Source: Limnomonas spitsbergensis (taxonomy: Eukaryota > Chlorophyta > Chlorophyceae > Chlamydomonadales). Taken from it: 64,000 nt of DNA. Positions within the stretch are counted from its first letter, which is position 1; each line of letters starts with the position of its first letter. Both the position numbers and the translations under genes were made by a program. The notes beneath the pieces are model-generated. The model was not told where the DNA came from. It worked only from the letters and a program-made list of their open reading frames with translations, and ran no database searches. Of this stretch, positions 25,075 to 34,106 are shown piece after piece. The stretch lies in assembly GCA_037349105.1 (NCBI GenBank), contig JAYJMM010000090.1:546001-610000 (forward strand), in the 5' to 3' direction.

Positions 25075-28000
25075 CTGCATGCACCCTTCGGCCTCGAGGA
25101 GCACGCCCATTAGCTGCCCCGTCAGGCTGTACAGCACGTCCTCTTCTGCCGCCTCCGCCTCCGCCCGGGCGGCACCTAGGTCGTTGTTGAGCGGGACTGC
25201 CGCCGGGGGCTCGACATAGATCATGCTGCCGCCGGCGCTGCTGCCCAGTAGCATGGCACCGGGAGGCAGCTTGGTGCCTGAGGGGTGAGAGGGTTTAGGA
25301 TGTAGGGTAAGGCGATCCGAGGGCTCGACAAAGATAATGCTGCCGCCGGCGCTGCTGCCCAGTAGCATGGCTCCAGGAGGCAGCTTGGTGCCTGAGGGGC
25401 AACGAGGGTTTAGGGTTAAGGTTTTAGGTTTCATGGTTTAGGGCAAGGAGCACCGGGGTCAAGGTCAAAGAGGGTAAAGATTTACGAGGTGATCTGGGGG
25501 CTCAACAACCATTATGCTGCCCCTTGCGCTTCTGCGCTGCTGCTCCGCAGCATAGCATCGGTGACATTGATCCGTTACTGCCCAGTGACAGGTTAGTCGC
25601 GGCTCCACCGCAATCATGACGAAACACAAGCGCCCAAGCTGATCCGACACCATGCCCACTTGATAGTTGTTACCCTCTGAACAGTTCCTGAACAGTTCAT
25701 AACCCGTTTTTTTGAACAGTTTCTAAACAGTGTTCAGCTGTGCCCCTGTCCCGTCCTGTCCCGCCCAACTCCACAACAACCTCGACCCCACCTTGTCACC
25801 AACAGTCACCACTCACCCGCGATCATGACCACACACATGCGTCCGGACTGGTCGGACACTTCGCCCTGATACCCTCTGAGCAGGCTGTTCAGCCGCGCCT
25901 CTGCAGACCTGACCCGCATACGGCGCTGCTGCAGCAGCTCACTGGCGCCGTCCACCACGCGCCCCTCGTCGTCGATAGCCAGGCGCACGTTGCGGCAGAA
26001 CGACGGCGCGGGCGACGCCTGCGCGACGACGCGCAGCAGCGGCGCCAGGCGGCGGCCGCCGCCGCCGCCGCCGCGGCCATCAGCGTCGTGCTGCCTCGCC
26101 GCCATGACCACTTGCCGCCGGAGCGCCTCCGCCTGCAAGGTGGAAAAGGTTGATGGTTCAAAGTTCCGCGTCAAGAGTGTTTGCTTAGGCCCGGGGTTTG
26201 AATCTCTGATTTGGGGTTCATATCAACCCTACTGGAACGGCCAGGCACTAATACAACTTGCGTCCAGGGTTCAATTTCCCACCTACCACCCCAGAAAAGG
26301 GCTGCACAGCCAGTCCCTAAAGGCCTGCCTAATGTCCCACCCTTGCTGTAATGAAGCATACAAGGTTTAATTGCCCCCCTCCCACCCCTATTATAAACAC
26401 GCCGTAAGGGTTTCCCATCCCCCACCTCTCACCCTAAACCCTAGACCCACCTCTCACCCTGAACCCACCTCTCACCTTAAACCCTAAACCTTAGTGAAGA
26501 GTGTACATGCGCCTTGCACATCCACATAGCTGCACTTAACCCTAAACTAGGCCCTTAGCCCTAAACTCTGAGCCAGGCCCTAAACCCTTAACCCTAAATT
26601 AGGCCCTTGGCCCTAAACTCTGAACTAGGCCCTAAACCCTTAACCCTAAACTAGGCCCTAAACCCTGAACCTTTTACTATACTTGCACATCCGCATGGCT
26701 GAACTACCTGCCCTTGGAGTCTCATGGGCCAATAGCCCCATATACCACCCGTTTTGTAATTAAGCTTTCAGGGTTGACTTCAAATCCTTAAGCCCTGAAC
26801 CCCATACTCACCCCCATGATGAGTGGCACCGCGCCTTGCAGTTCGGCAGGGCCACACAGCTTGTCATTAGAGGCCAATGGCCCCATATACCACCCCTTCC
26901 GTAATTAAGGGTTTAAAATAACTTGAAATGACTTAAAATCCCTGAGCCCTTAACCCATTCTCACCCCCGTGAATAGTGACACCGCGCCTTGCAGTTCGGC
27001 AGGGCTACACAGCCCACCCTTGGAGGCCCGCTTGATTGCCGCTTCCGCCTCTGTGGTCGCAATGCCGCCGAAATCCATTGTCGTGGAGAATTCGAACTCT
27101 AATGTGATCATGGCGCTACATGCAGAACATAGTTTATTGTTCAGTGTCTCAGCTACATGTCAGCTACATGCCATGCACATGTCAGCTACATGTCAGCTAC
27201 ACTACACTCCGGCCTCTGGCTGGAGGACACGTTTGCAGCCAGCTATGCTATTGAACCACCAACCGTAGGCCAGTACAGGTAACAATCAGGTGTAAGTCCC
27301 AATTGGGCCTTCGGCAGGCCGCCCCGCTGCCCCGCTGCCCCGAATGGACTCCTAGCCTTCTCGTAGCCAACAAACGGAACGAACCAAACTTTATTTGTAT
27401 GGCCCACACCCACACCACACCCACACCTTTCCCGTGTAGAGCCCACCTCCCCCCTCCCACTCCCCCCTCTGCTCCCCCCTCTGACGCCCTCCCCCTCTTG
27501 CTCTCTATCCTCACACCCCATACCCGCCTTTCCAGCAGCACCTCACCTCCCCTTCTCTGTCCCTCCCTCCCTCTCTACCCCCCCCCCCCCCCCCCCTCTG
27601 ACCCTCTTGCTCTCCATCCTCACACCCCACACCCGCCTTTCCAGCAGCCCCCCCCCCCTCCCCCCCCCCCCCCCCCCCCCACTTCTCTGACCCTCCCCCC
27701 ATCTACCCGTCCTCCCTCCCTCACTGACCCACTCACTGTCTCCATCCCCGCGCCCCACACCCCTCCATCTACCAGCATGTCGCCCTCCCCCCCCCATACC
27801 TCCCCCCCATACCTCCCCTCTCCCACCCCCCAAACTCTGACCCACTCACTGCTTCTATCATCACGCCCCGCACCCTTCTATCGGGCAGCTTCACAAGAAT
27901 CCCCCCCCCCCCCATTTCCCCACACTCCCCCCCCCCCAATCTCTGACACACTCAATGCCTCTATCGTCACACCCCACACCCTTCTATCGGGTAGCATCAC

Positions 28001-28798
28001 GCCCCCCTTCCGCTCCCTTCCTCCCTCCCACCCCCATTTCTCCCCTCCTTGCCCGTTCTCTAACCCTGTCACTGCCCAGCATCATGTTGCTCCAGCAGCC
28101 CTCCTCCCTCACAGACTCTGTCACTGCATGACGCCATGTCTCGTCCAACAGCATCTGGCCCCACCCCTCCCCTCCCCTCTCCCCACTCCCAACGCACCTT
28201 GTTTCGCTCAGCATTTGCTCCACTTCCTGGAACTCTCACTGCCCCTATCCCGAACCTAATTTCTGCCAATAGTATCTGGCCCCAATTACTGGAAATGTTG
28301 CTGCCCCATTCCCCTCCTCTACCCCCCCCCCCCTTCACTCTTGCCGCACCTCGTTTCCTCCAGCAGCACCTGACTCTGGCGAGGTGTTGGCGGCACTGTT
28401 AGACCCAGGCACTCGCGCCTGCCTGCATGCGTGCTGGCGAAGTCTGCAAGCTGCTCGCACAGGCTGCGCCAGTCCAGCATGCGCATGGTGGCCAGCGCTG
28501 CGGGGCCGAGGTGATACAGCGGATCCTCGGCATCTGAGATGGCCTGAGCCATCCAGGCGTCGCTCCCGGCAGCAACTGCCGTCGCCGCGGCCGCACCGCC
28601 GCCACTGCGGGGGCCGCCGGGCGGGCATGGGCGGCCGTGAGGCCTCATGGCTGCGGGGCAGCCATGCAGGAGGGTGCCGCGTCCATGCAGTAGGGTGGGG
28701 CGGCCATGCGGCAGGGCTGCCACCTGGCGGGGGGTGGACCGGCTGCTATAGTCAGCTGGTTTTTGTTGCCAGGGAGATTGTTGCCGGATGCAGCGCAT
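25075..28798 (-). CDS. MUTS2: MutS2-family protein, N-terminal half (four exons)
   Basis: Minus-strand exons: 28798-28350, 27115-26965, 26132-25817 and 25277-25075. Together they encode about 373 aa. Splice phases agree (2, 0, 1): GAG|GTGCGG to TGTAG|C, GGG|GTGAGA to TGCAG|GCG, GCGG|GTGAGT to CCTCAG|GC. Recognition is by family pattern. Residues ~105-148 match the MutS2 N-terminus (LDW..LCEQLADFAST, then a LLEET end). Next come LDFGGI-like MDFGGI (~165), SKGGLCSPAEL, an AIDDEGRVVDGAS segment (~255), GRMCVV and SSAGGSMIYVEPPAAV with LNNDL (~320-340). Residues 1-100 are Arg/Ser/Ala/Pro-rich and could be a plastid transit peptide. The family binds branched DNA or ribosomes through a MutS-type ATPase. 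Here the ATPase (Walker A) and any Smr domain are missing. The end of exon 4 (ATGCAG|GTGTGG) is a best guess; reading on meets a stop at 25006. It is either truncated or continues beyond the satellites. Confidence 0.85.
25278..25560 (-). repeat. Tandem copies of the exon-4 acceptor and 5' exon end
   Basis: The exon used in the model starts at 25277 after CCCCTCAG. An almost perfect second copy of the acceptor plus the first ~75 nt of exon 4 starts at 25391, 114 bp upstream in the gene, and still reads GSSAGGSIIFVEP before diverging. A third, more decayed copy at about 25,560-25,490 still reads IMVVEPP. Each older copy is separated by AGGGTTTAGGGT-like, telomere-resembling filler. Confidence 0.85.
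25590..25690 (-). repeat. Decayed copy of the exon-3 3' end
   Basis: The minus strand here reads VSDQLGRLCFVMIA, matching VSDQSGRMCVVMIA at the end of exon 3 (25,817-25,870), about 200 bp away. The flanking ACCCTCTGAACAGTTC matches ACCCTCTGAGCAGGCTGTTC. The donor is lost: the true exon has GCGG|GTGAGT and the copy has GCGGTGGAG. The copy lies inside intron 3. Confidence 0.75.
26430..26680. repeat. Telomere-like intronic repeats
   Basis: Intron 2 of the MutS2 gene holds a run of CCCTAAACCC, CCTTAACCCTAAA and CTAAACTAGGCCC words (about 26,440-26,670). These are degenerate plant-type telomere repeats mixed with a ~30-bp higher period (TAGGCCCTTGGCCCTAAAC and TAGGCCCTAAACCCTTAACC). Confidence 0.7.
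26685..26964 (-). repeat. Tandem copies of the exon-2 3' end with donor
   Basis: The true exon 2 ends at 26965 (AGCCCTGCCGAACTGCAAGG ... GGG|GTGAGA). About 145 bp further into the intron, 26,815-26,870 repeats it on the minus strand as GGCCCTGCCGAACTGCAAGG with a good donor (GGG|GTGAGT). A third, badly decayed copy lies at about 26,680-26,730. The spacer ATATACCACCC with GTAATTAAG is also shared. The second copy has an intact donor but no obvious acceptor of its own. Confidence 0.8.
27500..28349 (-). repeat. ~105-115 bp tandem copies of the exon-1 3' end in intron 1
   Basis: Exon 1 ends at 28350 with CTGCTGGAGGAAACGAG|GTGCGG. Decayed copies of this junction recur every ~100-115 bp through intron 1, near 28,255, 28,205, 28,140, 28,090, 27,985, 27,880, 27,770, 27,640 and 27,540. 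The copy near 28,205 keeps a perfect-looking donor (GAAACAAG|GTGCGT), and the one near 28,255 keeps ATTAG|GTTCGG. The other common block is CCTCACACCCCACACCC on the plus strand. Long C homopolymers (up to about 20) separate the units at 27,580-27,680 and 27,900-27,935. Confidence 0.75.
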
Positions 28799-30574
28799 CT
28801 TGGAAGGGTTTGGATGTGGAGTGAGCTTCTGTTCAATTCTTGGGGGCTCGGGCGGGTGAGCTGGCAGTCGGTATCAGCTGCACGCAAGGACGGGCAAGCT
28901 CGCGTCTTAGGGGCTGCCTGCGGCGGGAAGCTGTTCGTTTTTTTTCGAGGGCGCTTGCCAGTGTCTGAAGGAGGGTCGGTTGAGCCGACGTGTGACACGT
29001 CCGGCTTTGGACCAGACAATTTGCTCTGGACACCCCCAGCCACGAGTCTGGAAAGTCTGAAAAGTTCGGAACGGGCTGATACCATTTCTTTTCAGGGCCC
29101 TTTGACCCCCCTGGCTATCACGGCCGTTTTAGTGGCAGAAAAACTCGGTAGTGACTCTCGACCCTGCACACGACGCTTACCTACGCGGGCGTTTTTCGCC
29201 TTCCTTCATTGCCATGCTCACTGCTCAACCACTGCAGCCGTAGTGATGCTGTAGTTCTGGTATATCGATCGGAGCTGTCTGAGATTGAGTGCGTCGAGAC
29301 TCGAGATTCAAGCGGCGTCCTACGCATCTTCTTCCTGCCGCGTGGATTTAATTGACATATTGACAAGTCTACCAGGCAAGGCAGGTGGAAAATAGCGGGG
29401 CACATCTGCACATCAGGACGCAGGATACACACTCAGGAGCCAGGGCCGGAAAAGGCTGGACATAACAGCTTTCAAGTTTCAAGTTCAAAAGGAACGATAC
29501 CGTAGTTCAAATCCAGAAATGCGCTTAAGATGAAAAAGCCCAGAAATGCCCCACAAACTTGGCGTGCTCATCCACCGCTGCCAGGGAAGTAGTGAGGGGG
29601 GAACTGAAGGCTGTGATGAGAAACTAGGAGCGGTCAAGCCTGTCTTCCTTGCCTGTCATGCTGATGTAGCGCACCGCGCGTATTACTGAATTATCAGTTC
29701 CTTGTTTATTAATGATTCCTGCAGTTGGACTCTGTGTACCGTGCGGAACTGCTGTTGCAGTTACACTTGTGTGTATAAGTACTCTGATCATCAGAGAAGT
29801 GTGTATTCCACACTTTCGCCTTCTTCTTAGTGGCTGCTGAAGTTTATGCAGCCACTATTTCTCCCTCAATAACTGGTCAAACTGGTCAATAACTGCTCCA
29901 GCAGGCTCATCGTGATGCGCATGAGGAAGGAAATGCCGGGCAGGGACGATCTGCGTGTCCTATTCAAGCAGGACTGCATGCACAGCACAGAGGGCAGTGC
30001 TCTCAGAGCACTCCCCACAGGCAACTGCGCAGGGCGGTCTCAGCCGACCTTGGGGCCAGCTTGGGTGCTAGGCGCCCAGCGTGGGCTCAGGGACTCGCTC
30101 TGTGCAGCAGAAGCTCAGCAACGATATGTCCAAGTGCAGTGCCACAGCCGAGGCGGTCCGGACGGCAGCGTGTCGAAAGACTGAAGCAACGATGGATCCC
30201 GATCAAGGTGACAGAGGGCACCACCCCTCTAGCAGACCAGATGGACCGTTCCTAGACCAGCCATGCTCCGTACTTCTTGAGGCTGTCCCAGGGGCACTTC
30301 GTTCTATTGATGATGATGGACAACCAACTGCGGACTTGGTAACATGATGTACCACTGGGCTTGATAAACGGTGTGAACTTGTTCACGAATCTTCTTATTC
30401 CCTACTGTCAAGCCACTCATCATTAAATCATGTGGCCTGCAGGTCACGAGCCATGAGGGCCTCAAGGTATACAACATCCTGCATTCCTGCTGCTCCACCT
30501 GGACCAGCGCGGCCGTTCACATCTGCTTGACAGTCCGGGTGATATTTACCGCCTATTGTGATCCTCGCACTGAC
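28799..30574. other. No recognised gene; 5' flank of MutS2
   Basis: This flank should hold the MutS2 promoter and 5' leader (minus strand, upstream of 28798), but I see no convincing TATA box or other motif. Open frames of up to about 180 codons overlap on both strands at 28,645-29,254 and look like chance frames in GC-rich DNA. A plus-strand frame at 29,912-30,184 (90 codons) has no recognisable family. Nothing else is supported. Confidence 0.4.
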
Positions 30575-32285
30575 CTGCCTCCTGTCCTGCCTCGTGCCCT
30601 GACTCCTGTCCTGCCACCTGTCCTGGTACCGGCCCTGCCTCCCATCCTGCCTGCTGCCCTACCTCCTATCCTTCCTCATGAGCTGCCTCCTTTCCTCCCT
30701 CCTTCCCTGCCTCCTGCCCTGCCTCTTGCCCTGCCTCCTGTCCTGCCTTCTGCCCTGCCTCCTGCCCTACCTCCTGTCCTGCCTCCTGCCCTCCCGCCTG
30801 TCCTGCCTCCAGCCTTGTCTTCTGTTATGCCTCCTGCCTTTCCTCCTGCCCCGCCTCCTGTCCTGCCTCCTGCCCTGTCTCATGTCCTGCCTTCAGCCCA
30901 GCCTCATGTTCTGCCTCCTGCCTTTCCTCTTGCCCTGCCTCCTGCCCTGCCTCCTACCCTACCCCTTGCCCTGCCTCCTGCCCTGCATACTTCCCAGCTT
31001 CCTGCCCTGCCTCCTGCCCTGCCTCCTGTCCTGCCTCCTGCCCTGCCTCCTGCCCTGCCTCCTGCCCTGCCTCCTGCCCTGCCTCCTGCCCTGCCTCCTG
31101 CCCTGCCTCCAGTCCTTCCTCATGTCCTGCCTCCTGCCCTGCCTCCTGTCCCGCATCCTTCCCAGCCTCCTGCCCTGTCTCCTTCCCTGCCTCCAGTCCT
31201 GCCTCCTGCCCTGCATCCTGTCTTGCCTCCTACCCTGCCTCCTCCCCTGCCTCCTGCCTTGCCTCCTGTCTTGCCTCCTGCCCTGCCTGCTGCCCTGCCT
31301 CATGTCATGCCTTCTACCCTGCCTCCTGCCCTGCCTCATGTCCTGCCTCCTGCCCTGCCTCATGTCCTGCCCCCTGTCCTACCTCCTGCCCTGCCTCTAG
31401 CCCTGCCTCAAGCCCTGCCTCCTCTCATGCCTCTTGTCCTGCCTCCAGCCCTGCCTCCAGCCCTGCCTCCTGTCCTGCCTCCTGCCCTGCCTCCTGCCCT
31501 GCCTCCTGTCCTGCCTTCTGCCCTGCCTCCAGCCCTGCCTCTTGTCCTGCCTCCTGCCCTGTCTCATGTCCTGCCCCGTGTCCTACCTTATGCCCTGCCT
31601 CTAGCCCTGTCTCCTCTCCTGCCTCTTGTCCTGCCTCCAGCCCTGCCTCCAGCCCTGCCTCCTGTCCTAACTCCCGCCCGCCTCAAACCCTGCCTCTATC
31701 CCTGCCTCCATCTCTGCCTCCATCCCTCCCTCCTGCCCTGCCTCCAGCCCTTCCTCATGTCCTGCCTCCAGCCCTACCTCCTGTCCTGCCTCCAGCCCTT
31801 CCTCATGTCCTGCCTCCATCCCTCCCTCCTGCCCTGCCTCCAGCCCTTCCTCATGTACTGCCTCCAGCCCTTCCTCATGTCCTGCCTCCTGCCCTGCCTC
31901 TTGTTCTGCCTCCTGTCCTGTCTCCTATCCTGCCTCCATCCCTCCCTCCTGCCCTGCCTCCAGCCCTTCCTCATGTCCTGCCTCCAGCCCTACCTCCTGT
32001 CCTGCCTCCTGCCCTGCCTCTTGGCCTGCCTCCTGTTCTGTCTCCTATCCTGCCTTCTGCCCTGCCTCCAGTCCTGCCTCATCTCCTGCCTCCTGCCCTG
32101 CCTCCTGTCCTGCCTCCTGTCCTGCCTCCTGCCCTGCCTCCTGCCCTGCCTCCTGTCCTACCTCCTGTCCTGCCTCCTGCCCTACCTTCTGCCATGCCTA
32201 CAGTCCTGCCTCATGTCCTGCCTCCTGCCCTGCCTCCTGTCCTGTCTCCTGCCCTACCTCCTGCCCTGCCTCCAGTCCAGGAGAA
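30575..32285. repeat. 12-bp minisatellite CTGCCTCCTGCC/CTGCCTCCTGTC
   Basis: About 1.7 kb of a 12-bp unit with frequent point variants (CTTCCTCATGTC, CTGCCTCCAGCC). The period keeps a frame, so a 588-codon plus-strand frame (Leu-Pro-Pro-Ala/Val repeats changing to Cys-Leu-Leu repeats after a phase shift near 31,670) and a minus-strand Gly-Arg-Arg-Gln frame exist. Their periodicity and the mid-array phase change argue that they are not proteins. The array ends at AGTCCAGGAGAATAGG. Confidence 0.93.
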
Positions 32286-32296
32286 TAGGATAAGGC

Positions 32297-32632
32297 ATGG
32301 CAGAAGGCACAGAAGCGGCTGACGCGCAGCAAGAGCGCTTGTTGGATGCTGCATGCTTGGGGCGGCAGCTGTTGGTGGAGGTATTGCAACAGGTCCAAGG
32401 ACGATAGGCAATGGAAGTGCAGCAGCAGCAGCAACAGATGCAACAACAGCAACAACAGCAACTGCAGCAGCTGGCTACCTTACAGCATCAGCAACAGCAG
32501 ACAGGAGCCTTGCAACCGCCGCTACTGGCTGCCCAGCAGCAACAGACAGGGGCCTCGCTACAGCAGTACTTAGCTGCCTGACATCAGCAGCAGCAACAAC
32601 AGGTTGCCCGACAGCAGCAGCAGCAACAGTAG
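32297..32632 (+). pseudogene. Polyglutamine protein remnant with in-frame stops
   Basis: A single plus-strand frame starts at ATG 32297 (MAEGTEAADAQQERLLDAAC...). It passes through a TAG at 32405-32407, continues as a Gln-rich stretch from ATG 32411 (QQQQQQM, then QLQQLATLQHQQQQ), and hits TGA at 32579-32581. It then resumes as QQQQQQVARQQQQQQ to a TAG at 32630. Short repeats of TGALQPPLLAAQQQQ type recur. A continuous Gln-rich frame broken by three stops fits a decayed coding region, or several small exons. The longest intact piece (32411-32581) encodes 56 aa. Function is unknown. Confidence 0.45.
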
Positions 32633-33917
32633 ACAAGGGCCTCGCATCAGCCACCACTGGCTGCCCGGCTCCCTCTCCTCCTCATAACCGCTTTGAGCTC
32701 TTCTGCGACGGCGAGTCAGCAATGTCCGGAGGCAACATGAATCAGCAACCCAAGGCCGGCATGGGCGTCCGGGATGCCATCAAAATATCAATCCCACGCT
32801 GCCCGCACGGCTTCTGCAGGCGCGTCTCGGGCCCAATTCATGTCTAGGGTGCCCTAGGACGTAGTGACACACGGGATGATGAGCTGGCATTCCAAAAGCC
32901 TGGTGTGCATGCTGGCACTATTGTGGCAAACGCTGACTCCTTCTTTATGTTTGGGGCTTATTTTCTGCAATAAAGGATGCATTCCCGCGCTACCTACTCA
33001 CTATATATGATGCTCCGCTGGACTGTACAATTTCAAAAAATGCCTGGGACACCTGGCCATGGCCTACTGTTACCTCATAGATACACCCTGCTGTCAACTC
33101 CGACTTTTTTGCACTTGTCACATGCATTTAATGTGACCTTCCGCTGCACTGGACTTTCTAAAGAACTTTCAGGATGTCACATTGGGCCGATATAGGTACA
33201 TCCTACTGGTTCAACCTACAGGTAATGGTCCCTTGCATTAAGTTTTCGAATGTTATGTTCAACTGGAATGTCCACAATATTGGTCTGGCCCCAGGCCTTG
33301 AACCACCAGAGCCACAGTGCCACACGCTCGCTGCCTCGCTGGCCCGGACAACGGGACAAGGTGTCCAGCTGAGCGGAACTTGTCTAACGTAGATTGTGGA
33401 ACAAGATGGTATAATATAGAAATGTGGAAATATAGGTTCACATAACTAACCAGAGACTTCTGGCAAAGGATATTGATGGGTTAAAACAGTTGCAGGCTTC
33501 TGGAGAGCTGCATGAGGTGCATGGTCCTGCCCATGTGACAACTCAGCAGACGCCTGTCCTACGAGATTGAATCCGCAAGTTATGACCTGCAACGGGAGGG
33601 GTCTGCTGTGACATCAATTCAATTATAAAGCTGCCGACGCGTTTGAAATAAAAGCTAAATCGCGATTCTCTCAACCGAATTTGGGGCTGAGTTGTCACAA
33701 TATCGAGCTGAGTTGGCAAGCGCGACGCTGTACAAGCGCGACTCGTGTGACACGAGGCAAAACAGTGACGTTTTAAGCAACAACGAACTTCGAAAACAAC
33801 GAAACACGTCCGTGACTACGGTACTACATCTTCAACTGCTGCGACAGTCACCTTCGGAAGGGTCGCCCCATCAGGCAATCCTGTCAACAGTGAGTGAAAG
33901 GGTGTATTTGATACCGT
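32633..33917. other. No recognised gene; one transposon-end motif
   Basis: There are no convincing coding regions. A 48-bp stretch at 33776-33823 (plus strand, ending GTCCGTGACTACGG then TA) matches the terminal repeat of the 405-bp MITE found in the downstream tandem units. It is in right-end orientation with no partner left end visible. The remainder is ordinary intergenic sequence. Confidence 0.5.
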
Positions 33918-34106
33918 AGTGATACGATGATTTGGTGATACCAATTGGTGATTGGAATAACCAAATGTATCACCACGTAAAATGCTACGACAATCATCCA
34001 CCAACGTAAATCACCGCGATTCAACCGCCCAAACCCTCGGAAACCTTCGAAAATTCGCGGTAAGCCAGGATAGACGCGATTTTTTTCCAGGTGATATCTC
34101 TTGCGA
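33918..34106 (+). repeat. Left terminal inverted repeat of the 5.3-kb element
   Basis: It matches the reverse complement of 39031-39220 with about 18-20 differences. The inner edge TCTCTTGCGA ends on the A of the predicted start codon at 34106. It contains small internal inverted words (GGTGATACCAATTGGTGATT). Confidence 0.93.

Noticed and set aside
28645..29254. Overlapping 146- and 182-codon frames upstream of MutS2
   Set aside because: They overlap on opposite strands, have no recognisable domains, and the minus-strand one is out of frame with exon 1.
30527..32293. 588-codon plus-strand open frame (Leu-Pro-Pro-Ala/Val repeats)
   Set aside because: It arises from a 12-bp minisatellite. The repeat motif changes reading phase mid-array (to Cys-Leu-Leu) and overlapping frames are also open.
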